A DNA stretch of 64,000 nucleotides from Abelmoschus esculentus (Eukaryota; Streptophyta; Magnoliopsida; Malvales; Malvaceae), in the NCBI GenBank assembly GCA_035048815.1, contig JAUCBN010000012.1:12530001-12594000 (forward strand). The letters run 5' to 3'. Positions 55,139-64,000 of this stretch are shown one piece after another (positions within the stretch are counted from its first letter, which is position 1; every line of letters begins with the position of its first letter). A program made the translations under genes and the position numbers. The notes under the pieces are model-generated. The model did no database searches and was not told the DNA's origin. It worked only from the letters and a program-made list of their open reading frames with translations.

Positions 55139-55257
55139 GGGGTGCAACACGAGGACTTCCCAAGAGGTCACCCATCCTAGTACTACTCTCGCCCGAGCAC
55201 GCTTGACTGCGGAGTTCTGATGGGATCCGGTGCATTAGTGCTGGTATGATCGCACCC
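55139..55257 (-). rRNA. 5S rRNA copy 196
   Basis: Changes: C95U, U63C, U53C. Confidence 0.95.
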
Positions 55258-55421
55258 GTCAAGGAATGCGCGCTGAACGTACTAATAGGATCAACGACGC
55301 GCGATTATGACTTGCGAGACTCTTTTAACATAAAAGCACGAGGGGGGACGTACCGACAATCCGAACCAAAAATTAACTAAAAACATTAAAAAAAATAGAG
55401 GGATAAAACCGAGTCGAAAAA

Positions 55422-55540
55422 GGGGTGCAACACGAGGACTTCCCAGGAGGTCACCCATCCTAGTACTACACTCACCCAAGCACGCTTAATTGCGGAGTTG
55501 TGATGCGATCCGGTGCATTAGTGCTGGTATGATCGCACCC
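55422..55540 (-). rRNA. 5S rRNA copy 197
   Basis: Changes: A71U, C67U, G51A, G41C, C35G. BamHI site lost. Confidence 0.94.
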
Positions 55541-55707
55541 GTCAAGGAATGCGCGCTGAACGTACTAATAGGATCAACGGCGCGCGATTATGACTTGCGA
55601 GACTCTTTTAACATAAAAGCACGAGGGGGGACGTACCGACAATCCGAATCAAAAATTAACTAAAAACATTAAAAAAAAAGATAGAGGGATAAAACCGAGT
55701 CGAAAAA

Positions 55708-55826
55708 GGGGTGCAACACGAGGACTTCCCAAGAGGTCACCCATCCTAGTACTACTCTCGCCCAAGCACGCTTAACTGCGGAGTTCTGATGGGATCCGGT
55801 GCATTAGTGCTGGTATGATCGCACCC
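55708..55826 (-). rRNA. 5S rRNA copy 198
   Basis: Only C95U differs. The downstream T tract is interrupted by a C. Confidence 0.96.
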
Positions 55827-55990
55827 GTTAAGGAATGCGCGCTGAACGTACTAATAGGATCAACGGCGCGAGATTATGACTTGCGAGACTCTTTTAACAT
55901 TAAAGCACGAGGGGGGACGTACCGACAATCCGAACCAAAAATTAACTAGAAACATTAAAAAAAATAGAAGGATAAAACCGAGTCGAAAAA

Positions 55991-56109
55991 GGGGTGCAAC
56001 ACGAGGACTTCCCAGGGGGTCAACCATCCTAGTACTACTCTCGCCCAAGCACGCTTAACTGCGGAGTTCTGATGGGATCCGGTGCATTAGTGCTGGTATG
56101 ATCACACCC
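55991..56109 (-). rRNA. 5S rRNA copy 199
   Basis: Changes: U93C, G87U (C box), C6U. Confidence 0.95.
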
Positions 56110-56272
56110 GTTAAGAAATGCGCGCTGAACGTACTAATAGGATCAACGGCGCGCGATTATGACTTGCGAGACTCTTTTAACATAAAAGCACGAGGGGGGA
56201 CGTACCGACAATCCGAACCAAAAATTAACTAAAAACATTAAAAAAATAGAGGGATAAAACCGAGTCGAAAAA

Positions 56273-56391
56273 GGGGTGCAACACGAGGACTTCCCAGGAG
56301 GTCACCCATCCTAGTACTACTCTAGCCCACACACGCTTAACTGCGGATTTCTGATGGGATCCTGTGCATTAGTGCTGGTATAATCGCACCC
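56273..56391 (-). rRNA. 5S rRNA copy 200
   Basis: Changes: G68U, U62G, C61U, C44A, C29A, C10U. Confidence 0.93.
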
Positions 56392-56556
56392 GTCAAGTAA
56401 TGCGCGTTGAACGTACTAATAGGATCAACGGCCCGCGATTATGACTTGCGAGACCTTTTTAACATAAAAGCACGAGGGGGGACGTACCGACAATCCGAAC
56501 CAACAATTAACTAAAAACATTAAAAAAAAATAGAGGGATAAAACCGAGTCGAAAAA

Positions 56557-56675
56557 GGGGTGCAACACGAGGACTTCCCAGGAGGTCACCCATCCTAGTA
56601 CTACTCTCGCCCAAGCACGCTTAACTGCGGAGTTCTGATGGGATCCAATGCATTAGTGCTGGTATGATCGCACCC
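56557..56675 (-). rRNA. 5S rRNA copy 201
   Basis: Changes: C29U, C28U only; the internal promoter is intact. Confidence 0.95.
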
Positions 56676-56839
56676 GTCAAGGAATGCGCGCTGAACGTAC
56701 TAATAGGATCAACGACGCGCGATTATGACTTGCGAGACTCTTTTAACATAAAAGCACGAGGGGGGACGTACCGACAATCCGAACCAAAAATTAACTAAAA
56801 ACATTAAAAAAAATAGAGGGATAAAACCGAGTCGAAAAA

Positions 56840-56958
56840 GGGGTGCAACACGAGGACTTCCCAGGAGGTCACCTATCCTAGTACTACTCTCGCCCAAGCA
56901 CGCTTAGCTGCGGAGTTCTGATGCGATCCGCTGCATTAGTGCTGGTATGATCGCACCC
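56840..56958 (-). rRNA. 5S rRNA copy 202
   Basis: Changes: G85A, U52C, C35G, C28G. Confidence 0.94.
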
Positions 56959-57122
56959 GTCAAGGAATGCGCGCTGAACGTACTAATAGGATCAACGGCG
57001 CGCGATTATGACTTGCGAGACTCTTTTAACATAAAAGCACGAGGGGGGACGTACCGATAATCCGAATCAAAAATTAACTAAAAACATTAAAAAAAATAGA
57101 GGGATAAAACCGAGTCGAAAAA

Positions 57123-57241
57123 GGGGTGCAACACGAGGACTTCCCAGGAGGTCACCCATCCTAGTATTACTCTCGCCCAAGCACTTTTAACTGCAGAGTT
57201 CTGATGGGATCCGGTGCATCAGTGCTGGTATGATCGCACCC
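57123..57241 (-). rRNA. 5S rRNA copy 203
   Basis: Changes: G75A, C57A, G56A, C47U, A22G. Confidence 0.94.
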
Positions 57242-57405
57242 GTTAAGGAATGCGCGCTGAACGTACTAATAGGATCAACGGCGCGCGATTATGACTTGCG
57301 AGACTCTTTTAACATAAAAGCACGAGGGGGACGTACCGACAATCCGAACCAAAAATTAAGTAAAAACATTAAAAAAAAATAGAGGGATAAAACCGAGTCG
57401 AAAAA

Positions 57406-57524
57406 AGGGTGCAACAGGAGGACTTCCCAGGAGGTCACCCATCCTAGTCCTACTCTCGCCCAAGCACGCTTAACTACGGAGTTCTGATGGGATCCGGTGC
57501 ATTAGTGCTGGTATGATCACACCC
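57406..57524 (-). rRNA. 5S rRNA copy 204
   Basis: Changes: C119U, G108C, U76G, C49U, C6U. Confidence 0.94.
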
Positions 57525-57688
57525 GTTAAGGAATGCGCGCTGAACGTACTAATAGGATCAACGGCGCGCGATTATGACTTGCGAGACTCTTTTAACATAA
57601 AAGCACGAGGGGGGACGTACCGACAATCCGAACCAAAAATTAACTAAAAACATTAAAAAAAATAGAGGGATAAAACCGAGTCGAAAAA

Positions 57689-57807
57689 GGGGTGCAACAC
57701 GAGGACTTCCCAGGAGGTCACCAATCCTAGTACTACTCTCGCCCACGCACGCTTAACTGCGGAGTTCTGATGGGATCCGGTGCATTAGTGCTGGTATGAT
57801 CGCACCC
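57689..57807 (-). rRNA. 5S rRNA copy 205
   Basis: Changes: G85U, U62G. Confidence 0.95.
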
Positions 57808-57971
57808 GTCAAGGAATGCGCGCTGAACGTACTAATAGGATCAACGGCGCGCGATTATGACTTGCGAGACTCTTTTAACATAAAAGCACGAGGGGGGACG
57901 TACCGACAATCCGAACCAAAAATTAACTAAAAACATTAAAAAAAATAGAGGGATAAAACCGAGTCGAAAAA

Positions 57972-58090
57972 GGGGTGCAACACGAGGACTTCCCAGGAGG
58001 TCACCCATCCTAGTACTACTCTCGCCCAAGCATGCTTAACTGCGGAGTTCTGATGGGATCCGGTGCATTAGTGCTGGTTTGATCGCACCC
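57972..58090 (-). rRNA. 5S rRNA copy 206
   Basis: Changes: G58A, U12A. First unit of the alternating region. Confidence 0.95.
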
Positions 58091-58255
58091 GTCAAGGAAT
58101 GCGCGTTGAACGTACTAATAGGATCAACGGCGCGCGATTATGACTTGCGAGACTCTTTTAACATAAAAGCACGAGGGGGGACGTATCGACAATCCGAAAC
58201 AAAAATTAACTAAAAACATTAAAAAAAAATAGAGGGATAAAACCGAGTCGAAAAA

Positions 58256-58374
58256 GGGGTGCAACATGAGGACTTCCCAGGAGGTCACCCATCCTAGTAC
58301 TACTCTCGCCCAAGCACGCTTAGCTGCGGAGTTCTGATGGGATCCGGTGCATTAGTGCTGGTATGATCGCACCC
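58256..58374 (-). rRNA. 5S rRNA copy 207
   Basis: Changes: G108A, U52C. Confidence 0.95.
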
Positions 58375-58533
58375 GTCAAGGAATGCGCGCTGAACGTACT
58401 AATAGGATCAATGGCGCGCGATTATGACTTGCGAGACTCTTTTAACATAAAAGCACGAGGGGGGACGTACCGACAATCCGAACCAAAAATTAACTAAAAA
58501 CATTAAAAAAAATAGAGGGATAAAACCGAGTCG

Positions 58534-58538
58534 AAAAA
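58534..58538 (-). terminator. RNA polymerase III T5 terminator, typical example (copy 208)
   Basis: Five T residues in RNA sense follow directly on the CCCC 3' end of the gene, then CGACTCGG. A run of four or more T stops RNA polymerase III. A second TTTT and a longer T tract lie further into the spacer as possible back-up stops. Most copies have T5; copies whose first base is A on the plus strand have T6. Broken runs occur in copies 13, 28, 52, 56, 71, 94, 177 and 193. Confidence 0.85.
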
Positions 58539-58657
58539 GGGGTGCAACACGAGGACTTCCCAGGAGGTCACCCATCCTAGTACTACTCTCGCCCAAGCAT
58601 GCTTAACTGCGGAGTTCTGATGGGATCCGGTGCATTAGTGCTGGTATGATCGCACCC
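58539..58657 (-). rRNA. 5S rRNA copy 208
   Basis: Only G58A differs. Upstream elements and T5 terminator are typical, so it serves as the reference copy for those sites. Confidence 0.96.
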
Positions 58658-58687
58658 GTCAAGGAATGCGCGCTGAACGTACTAATA
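58658..58687 (-). promoter_or_regulatory. Upstream 5S promoter elements, typical example (copy 208)
   Basis: In RNA sense this carries C at -1 (58658), GC at -12/-11 (58668-58669) and TATTAGTA at -30 to -23 (58680-58687). These are the three upstream elements known for plant 5S genes. The same arrangement precedes nearly all copies. Exceptions are noted with the copies: -1 is T in copies 5, 15, 19, 30, 38, 52, 56, 60, 75, 84, 96, 148, 171, 182, 187 and 222. In copies 20, 31, 60 and many others the core elements are intact even where nearby CpG sites have changed. Confidence 0.8.
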
Positions 58688-58821
58688 GGATCAACGACGC
58701 GCGATTATGACTTGCGAGACTCTTTTAACATAAAAGCACGAGGGGGGACGTACCGACAATCCGAAACAAAAATTAACTAAAAACATTAAAAAAAATAGAG
58801 GGATAAAACCGAGTCGAAAAA

Positions 58822-58940
58822 GGGGTGCAACATGAGGACTTCCCAGGAGGTCACCCATCCTAGTACTACTCTCGCCCAAGCACGCTTAGCTGCAGAGTTC
58901 TGATGGGATCCGGTGCATTAGTGCTGGTATGATCGCACCC
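58822..58940 (-). rRNA. 5S rRNA copy 209
   Basis: Changes: G108A, U52C, C47U. Confidence 0.95.
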
Positions 58941-59105
58941 GTCAAGGAATGCGCGCTGAACGTACTAATAGGATCAACGGCGCGCGATTATGACTTGCGA
59001 GACTCTTTTAACATAAAAGCACGAGGGGGGACGTACCGACAATCCGAACCAAAAATTAACTAAAAACATTAAAAAAAAATAGAGGGATAAAACCGAGTCG
59101 AAAAA

Positions 59106-59224
59106 GGGGGGCAACACGAGGACTTCCCAGGAGGTCACCCATCCTAGTACTACTCTCGCCCAAGCATGCTTAACTGCGGAGTTCTGATGGGATCCGGTGC
59201 ATTAGTGCTGGTATGATCGCACCA
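59106..59224 (-). rRNA. 5S rRNA copy 210
   Basis: Changes: A115C, G58A, G1U. Confidence 0.94.
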
Positions 59225-59388
59225 GTCAAGGAATGCGCGCTGAACGTACTAATAGGATCAACGGCGCGCGATTATGACTTGCGAGACTCTTTTAACATAA
59301 AAGCACGAGGGGGGACGTATCGACAATCCGAAACAAAAATTAACTAAAAACATTAAAAAAAATAGAGGGATAAAACCGAGTCGAAAAA

Positions 59389-59507
59389 GGGGTGCAACAT
59401 GAGGACTTCCCAGGATGTCACCCATCCTAGTACTACTCTCGCCCAAGCACGCTTAGCTGCGGAGTTCTGATGGGATCCGGTGCATTAGTGCTGGTATGAT
59501 CGCACCC
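59389..59507 (-). rRNA. 5S rRNA copy 211
   Basis: Changes: G108A, C92A, U52C. Spacer has GTATCGAC and GAAACAAAA variants typical of this family. Confidence 0.95.
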
Positions 59508-59672
59508 GTCAAGGAATGCGCGCTGAACGTACTAATAGGATCAACGGCGCGCGATTATGACTTGCGAGACTCTTTTAACATAAAAGCACGAGGGGGGACG
59601 TACCGACAATCCGAATCAAAAATTAACTAAAAACATTAAAAAAAAATAGAGGGATAAAACCGAGTCGAAAAA

Positions 59673-59791
59673 GGGGTGCAACACGAGGACTTCCCAGGAG
59701 GTCACCCATCCTAGTACTACTCTCGCCCAAGCATGCTTAACTGCGGAGTTCTGATGGGATCCGGTGCATTAGTGCTGGTATGATCGCACCC
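59673..59791 (-). rRNA. 5S rRNA copy 212
   Basis: Only G58A differs. Confidence 0.96.
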
Positions 59792-59955
59792 GTCAAGGAA
59801 TGCGCGCTGAACGTACTAATAGGATCAACGATGCGCGATTATGACTTGCGAGACTCTTTTAACATAAAAGCACGAGGGGGGACGTACCGACAATCCGAAC
59901 CAAAAATTAACTAAAAACATTAAAAAAAATAGAGGGATAAAACCGAGTCGAAAAA

Positions 59956-60074
59956 AGGGTGCAACACGAGGACTTCCCAGGAGGTCACCCATCCTAGTAT
60001 TACTCTCGCCCAAGCACGCTTAACTGCGGAGTTCTGATGGGATCCGGTGCATTAGTGCTGGTATGATCGCACCC
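59956..60074 (-). rRNA. 5S rRNA copy 213
   Basis: Changes: C119U, G75A. Confidence 0.95.
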
Positions 60075-60239
60075 GTTAAGGAATGCGCGCTGAACGTACT
60101 AATAGGATCAACGGCGCGCGATTATGACTTGCGAGACTCTTTTAACATAAAAGCACGAGGGGGGACGTACCGACAATCCGAACCAACAATTAACTAAAAA
60201 CATTAAAAAAAAATAGAGGGATAAAACCGAGTCGAAAAA

Positions 60240-60358
60240 GGGGTGCAACATGAGGACTTCCCAGGATGTCACCCATCCTAGTACTACTCTCGCCCAAGCA
60301 CGCTTAGCTGCGGAGTTCTGATGGGATCCGGTGCATTAGTGCTGGTATGATCGCACCC
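60240..60358 (-). rRNA. 5S rRNA copy 214
   Basis: Changes: G108A, C92A, U52C. Confidence 0.95.
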
Positions 60359-60523
60359 GTCAAGGAATGCGCGCTGAACGTACTAATAGGATCAACGGCG
60401 CGCGATTATGACTTGCGAGACTCTTTTAACATAAAAGCACGAGGGGGGACGTACCGACAATCCGAACCAAAAATTAACTAAAAACATTAAAAAAAAATAG
60501 AGGGATAAAACCGAGTCGAAAAA

Positions 60524-60642
60524 GGGGTGCAACACGAGGACTTCCCAGGAGGTCACCCATCCTAGTACTACTCTCGCCCAAGCATGCTTAACTGCGGAGT
60601 TCTGATGGGATCCGGTGCATTAGTGCTGGTATGATCGCACCC
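60524..60642 (-). rRNA. 5S rRNA copy 215
   Basis: Only G58A differs. Confidence 0.96.
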
Positions 60643-60804
60643 GTCAAGGAATGCGCGCTGAACGTACTAATAGGATCAACGGCGCGCGATTATGACTTGC
60701 GAGACTCTTTTAACATAAAAGCACGAGGGGGGACGTATCGACAATCCGAAACAAAAATTAACTAAAAACATTAAAAAATAGAGGGATAAAACCGAGTCGA
60801 AAAA

Positions 60805-60923
60805 GGGGTGCAACATGAGGACTTCCCAGGATGTCACCCATCCTAGTACTACTCTCGCCCAAGCACGCTTAGCTGCGGAGTTCTGATGGGATCCGGTGCA
60901 TTAGTGCTGGTATGATCGCACCC
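60805..60923 (-). rRNA. 5S rRNA copy 216
   Basis: Changes: G108A, C92A, U52C. Downstream long T tract is only six bases, the shortest seen nearby. Confidence 0.95.
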
Positions 60924-61088
60924 GTCAAGGAATGCGCGTTGAACGTACTAATAGGATCAACGACGCGCGATTATGACTTGCGAGACTCTTTTAACATAAA
61001 AGCACGAGGGGGGACGTACCGACAATCCGAATCAAAAATTAACTAAAAATATTAAAAAAAAATAGAGGGATAAAACCGAGTCGAAAAA

Positions 61089-61207
61089 GGGGTGCAACAC
61101 GAGGACTTCCCAGGAGGTCACCCATCCTAGTACTACTCTCGCCCAAGCATGCTTAACTGCGGAGTTCTGATGGGATCCGGTGCATTAGTGCTGGTATGAT
61201 CGCACCC
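61089..61207 (-). rRNA. 5S rRNA copy 217
   Basis: Only G58A differs. Confidence 0.96.
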
Positions 61208-61372
61208 GTCAAGGAATGCGCGCTGAACGTACTAATAGGATCAACGACGCGCGATTATGACTTGCGAGACTCTTTTAACATAAAAGCACGAGGGGGGACG
61301 TACCGACAATCCGAACCAAAAATTAACTAAAAACATTAAAAAAAAATAGAGGGATAAAACCGAGTCGAAAAA

Positions 61373-61491
61373 AGGGTGCAACACGAGGACTTCCCAGGAG
61401 GTCACCCATCCTAGTACTACTCTCGCCCAAGCATGCTTAACTGCGGAGTTCTGATGGGATCCGGTGCATTAGTGCTGGTATGATCGCACCC
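61373..61491 (-). rRNA. 5S rRNA copy 218
   Basis: Changes: C119U, G58A. Confidence 0.95.
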
Positions 61492-61657
61492 GTCAAGGAA
61501 TGCGCGCTGAACGTACTAATAGGATCAACGGCGCGCGATTATGACTTGCGAGACTCTTTTAACATAAAAGCACGAGGGGGGACGTATCGACAATCCGAAA
61601 CAAAAATTAACTAAAAACATTAAAAAAAAAATAGAGGGATAAAACCGAGTCGAAAAA

Positions 61658-61776
61658 GGGGTGCAACATGAGGACTTCCCAGGATGTCACCCATCCTAGT
61701 ACTACTCTCGCCCAAGCACGCTTAGCTGCGGAGTTCTGATGGGATCCGGTGCATTAGTGCTGGTATGATCGCACCC
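61658..61776 (-). rRNA. 5S rRNA copy 219
   Basis: Changes: G108A, C92A, U52C. Starts the last four-unit repeat. Confidence 0.95.
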
Positions 61777-61941
61777 GTCAAGGAATGCGCGCTGAACGTA
61801 CTAATAGGATCAACGGCGCGCGATTATGACTTGCGAGACTCTTTTAACATAAAAGCACGAGGGGGGACGTACCGACAATCCGAATCAAAAATTAACTAAA
61901 AATATTAAAAAAAAATAGAGGGATAAAACCGAGTCGAAAAA

Positions 61942-62060
61942 GGGGTGCAACACGAGGACTTCCCAGGAGGTCACCCATCCTAGTACTACTCTCGCCCAAG
62001 CATGCTTAACTGCGGAGTTCTGATGGGATCCGGTGCATTAGTGCTGGTATGATCGCACCC
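61942..62060 (-). rRNA. 5S rRNA copy 220
   Basis: Only G58A differs. Confidence 0.96.
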
Positions 62061-62224
62061 GTCAAGGAATGCGCGCTGAACGTACTAATAGGATCAACGA
62101 CGCGCGATTATGACTTGCGAGACTCTTTTAACATAAAAGCACGAGGGGGGACGTACCGACAATCCGAACCAAAAATTAACTAAAAACATTAAAAAAAATA
62201 GAGGGATAAAACCGAGTCGAAAAA

Positions 62225-62343
62225 AAGGTGCAACACGAGGACTTCCCAGGAGGTCACCCATCCTAGTACTACTCTCGCCCAAGCACGCTTAACTGCGGAG
62301 TTCTGATGGGATCCGGTGCATTAGTGCTGGTATGATCGCACCC
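62225..62343 (-). rRNA. 5S rRNA copy 221
   Basis: Changes: C119U, C118U, lengthening the T run into the gene's 3' end. Confidence 0.94.
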
Positions 62344-62507
62344 GTTAAGGAATGCGCGCTGAACGTACTAATAGGATCAACGGCGCGCGATTATGACTTG
62401 CGAGACTCTTTTAACATAAAAACACGAGGGGGGACGTACCGACAATCCGAACCAACAATTAACTAAAAACATTAAAAAAAATAGAGGGATAAAACCGAGT
62501 CGAAAAA

Positions 62508-62626
62508 GGGGTGCAACACGAGGACTTCCCAGGAGGTCACCCATCCTAGTACTACTCTCGCCGAAGCACGCTTAACTGCGGAGTTCTGATGGGATCCGAT
62601 GCATTAGTGCTGTTATGATCGCACCC
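62508..62626 (-). rRNA. 5S rRNA copy 222
   Basis: Changes: G64C, C28U, C14A; -1 is T. Confidence 0.95.
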
Positions 62627-62792
62627 ATCAAGGAATGCGCGCTTAACGTACTAATCGGATCAACGGCGCGCGATTATGACTTGCGAGACTCTTTTAACAT
62701 AAAAGCACGAGGGGGGACGTATCGACAATCCGAAACAAAAATTAACTAAAAACATTAAAAAAAAAATAGAGGGATAAAACCGAGTCGAAAAA

Positions 62793-62911
62793 GGGGTGCA
62801 ACATGAGGACTTCCCAGGATGTCACCCATCCTAGTACTACTCTCGCCCAAGCACGCTTAGCTGCGGAGTTCTGATGGGATCCGGTGCATTAGTGCTGGTA
62901 TGATCGCACCC
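62793..62911 (-). rRNA. 5S rRNA copy 223
   Basis: Changes: G108A, C92A, U52C. Partner of copy 219. Confidence 0.95.
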
Positions 62912-63076
62912 GTCAAGGAATGCGCGCTGAACGTACTAATAGGATCAACGGCGCGCGATTATGACTTGCGAGACTCTTTTAACATAAAAGCACGAGGGGG
63001 GACGTACCGACAATCCGAATCAAAAATTAACTAAAAATATTAAAAAAAAATAGAGGGATAAAACCGAGTCGAAAAA

Positions 63077-63195
63077 GGGGTGCAACACGAGGACTTCCCA
63101 GGAGGTCACCCATCCTAGTACTACTCTCGCCCAAGCATGCTTAACTGCGGAGTTCTGATGGGATCCGGTGCATTAGTGCTGGTATGATCGCACCC
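63077..63195 (-). rRNA. 5S rRNA copy 224
   Basis: Only G58A differs. Partner of copy 220. Confidence 0.96.
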
Positions 63196-63360
63196 GTCAA
63201 GGAATGCGCGCTGAACGTACTAATAGGATCAACGACGCGCGATTATGACTTGCGAGACTCTTTTAACATAAAAGCACGAGGGGGGACGTACCGACAATCC
63301 GAACCAAAAATTAACTAAAAACATTAAAAAAAAATAGAGGGATAAAACCGAGTCGAAAAA

Positions 63361-63479
63361 AGGGTGCAACACGAGGACTTCCCAGAAGGTCACCCATCCT
63401 AGTACTACTCTCGCCCAAGCACGCTTAACTGCGGAGTTCTGATGGGATCCGGTGCATTAGTGCTGGTATGATCGCACCC
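63361..63479 (-). rRNA. 5S rRNA copy 225
   Basis: Changes: C119U, C94U. Partner of copy 221. Confidence 0.95.
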
Positions 63480-63644
63480 GTTAAGGAATGCGCGCTGAAC
63501 GTACTAATAGGATCAACGGCGCGCGATTATGACTTGCGAGACTCTTTTAACATAAAAACACGAGGGGGGACGTACCGACAATCCGAACCAACAATTAACT
63601 AAAAACATTAAAAAAAAATAGAGGGATAAAACCGAGTCGAAAAA

Positions 63645-63763
63645 GGGGTGCAACACGAGGACTTCCCAGGAGGTCACCCATCCTAGTACTACTCTCGCCG
63701 AAGCACGCTTAACTACGGAGTTCTGATGGGATCCGATGCATTAGTGCTGGTATGATCGCACCC
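63645..63763 (-). rRNA. 5S rRNA copy 226
   Basis: Changes: G64C, C49U, C28U. TATA-like flank has CCGATTAGTA for CCTATTAGTA in RNA sense, damaging the TATA-like element. Confidence 0.94.
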
Positions 63764-63928
63764 GTCAAGGAATGCGCGCTGAACGTACTAATCGGATCAA
63801 CGGCGCGCGATTATGACTTGCGAGACTCTTTTAACATAAAAGCACGAGGGGGGACGTACCGACAATCCGAACCAAAAATTAACTAAAAACATTAAAAAAA
63901 AATAGAGGGATAAAACCGAGTCGAAAAA

Positions 63929-64000
63929 GGGGTGCAACACGAGGACTTCCCAGGAGGTCACCCATCCTAGTACTACCCTCGCCAAGCACGCTTAACTGCG
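63929..64000 (-). rRNA. 5S rRNA copy 227, partial at window edge
   Basis: The 3' part of the gene only; the 5' part lies beyond the right edge. A71G, and one G of the GGG at nt 64-66 is missing. The upstream spacer is not visible. Confidence 0.93.

Larger units (their letters stand above)
57972..63195 (-). repeat. Alternating two-variant region (copies 206-224)
   Basis: Genes with G58A alternate with genes carrying G108A and U52C, mostly also C92A, giving a dimer of about 567 bp. The rhythm is broken by copies 213, 218, 221 and 222. Confidence 0.82.
61658..63763 (-). repeat. Four-unit tandem duplication, about 1,135 bp (copies 219-222 and 223-226)
   Basis: The order G108A/C92A/U52C, G58A, C119U gene, G64C/C28U gene is repeated at 1,135-1,137 bp. 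Small differences lie in the third and fourth genes. Confidence 0.88.
1..64000 (-). repeat. Plant 5S rDNA tandem array, 227 units of about 283-284 bp
   Basis: The full window is a head-to-tail array of 5S rRNA genes, all on the minus strand. Each unit has a 119-nt RNA region and a spacer of about 164-165 bp. The RNA has the plant 5S 5' end, a GGATCC site at nt 30-35, A box near nt 50-64, intermediate element near 67-72, C box near 80-97, and a 3' end GCACCCC followed by T5. In RNA sense the spacer runs: T5 terminator, further T tracts (one of about 6-10 T), a GTACGTCCCCCC stretch, a GCGCGCC-rich stretch, then TATTAGTA, GC and C at -30, -12 and -1. Spacers between listed genes hold only this sequence and are not listed one by one. 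Unit length varies mainly through the A/T tract. Confidence 0.98.

Noticed and set aside
1..64000. CRISPR array
   Set aside because: The period is 283 bp, the repeat part is a known RNA gene, and the spacers are alike rather than unique.
1..64000. Centromeric or other non-coding satellite
   Set aside because: The unit holds a complete plant 5S rRNA gene with promoter and terminator elements. Higher-order structure is present, but the array is rDNA.
1..64000. Cassandra-type or other retrotransposon carrying 5S sequence
   Set aside because: No long terminal repeat ends, primer binding site, polypurine tract or target site duplication was seen, and the head-to-tail unit is pure gene plus spacer.
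1..64000. Other rRNA or tRNA genes, or a link to 35S rDNA
   Set aside because: No sequence other than 5S gene and spacer was found on either strand.

Overview
The whole window is one tandem array of nuclear 5S ribosomal RNA genes from a plant, probably a eudicot. Every gene lies on the minus strand, head to tail. The repeat unit is about 283-284 bp: a 119-nt 5S rRNA region plus a spacer of about 164-165 bp. I placed 227 units by eye: 223 complete or near-complete genes, three clearly truncated genes (copies 126, 137 and 160) and one gene cut by the right edge. No inversion, inserted transposon, other RNA gene or protein gene was seen.

The plant 5S assignment rests on the RNA itself. It has GGGTGCGATC at the 5' end, the GGATCC (BamHI) site at nt 30-35, the internal A box (about nt 50-64), intermediate element (about 67-72) and C box (about 80-97), and a 3' end in GCACCCC followed by a T5 terminator. 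The spacer carries the usual plant upstream elements: C at -1, GC at -12/-11 and a TATA-like TATTAGTA at -30 to -23. RNA polymerase III with TFIIIA, TFIIIC and TFIIIB would transcribe such genes, and the product would enter the large ribosomal subunit. The host species cannot be named from this window.

Copy numbers run left to right on the plus strand. Changes are written in RNA sense, numbered 1-119 against the majority sequence, so plus-strand offset p equals RNA nt 120-p. In that majority sequence U53 and U52 lie in the A box.

Layout by variant family: 0-11 kb (copies 1-40) is a heterogeneous region with an 11-unit duplication of about 3.12 kb. 11-16 kb (41-57) has two four-unit duplications of about 1.135 kb. 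16-30 kb (58-108) has nested 3-, 12- and 15-unit repeats. 30-36 kb (109-129) has four-unit repeats and a gene truncated by a deletion. 36.5-49.3 kb (130-175) is a near-perfect tandem duplication of a 6,417-bp, 23-unit block. 46.3-55 kb (165-195) is a further 16-unit-step duplication of about 4.54 kb that overlaps it. 55-58 kb (196-205) is irregular. 58-64 kb (206-227) alternates between two gene variants, with a four-unit repeat at its end.

By my reading no copy equals the majority (canonical) 5S sequence. Many changes are C-to-T or G-to-A at CpG or CHG sites, and several hit the internal promoter. This fits a methylated, largely silent or decaying array kept alike in blocks by unequal exchange. 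That is inference; expression and methylation data would be needed to show it.
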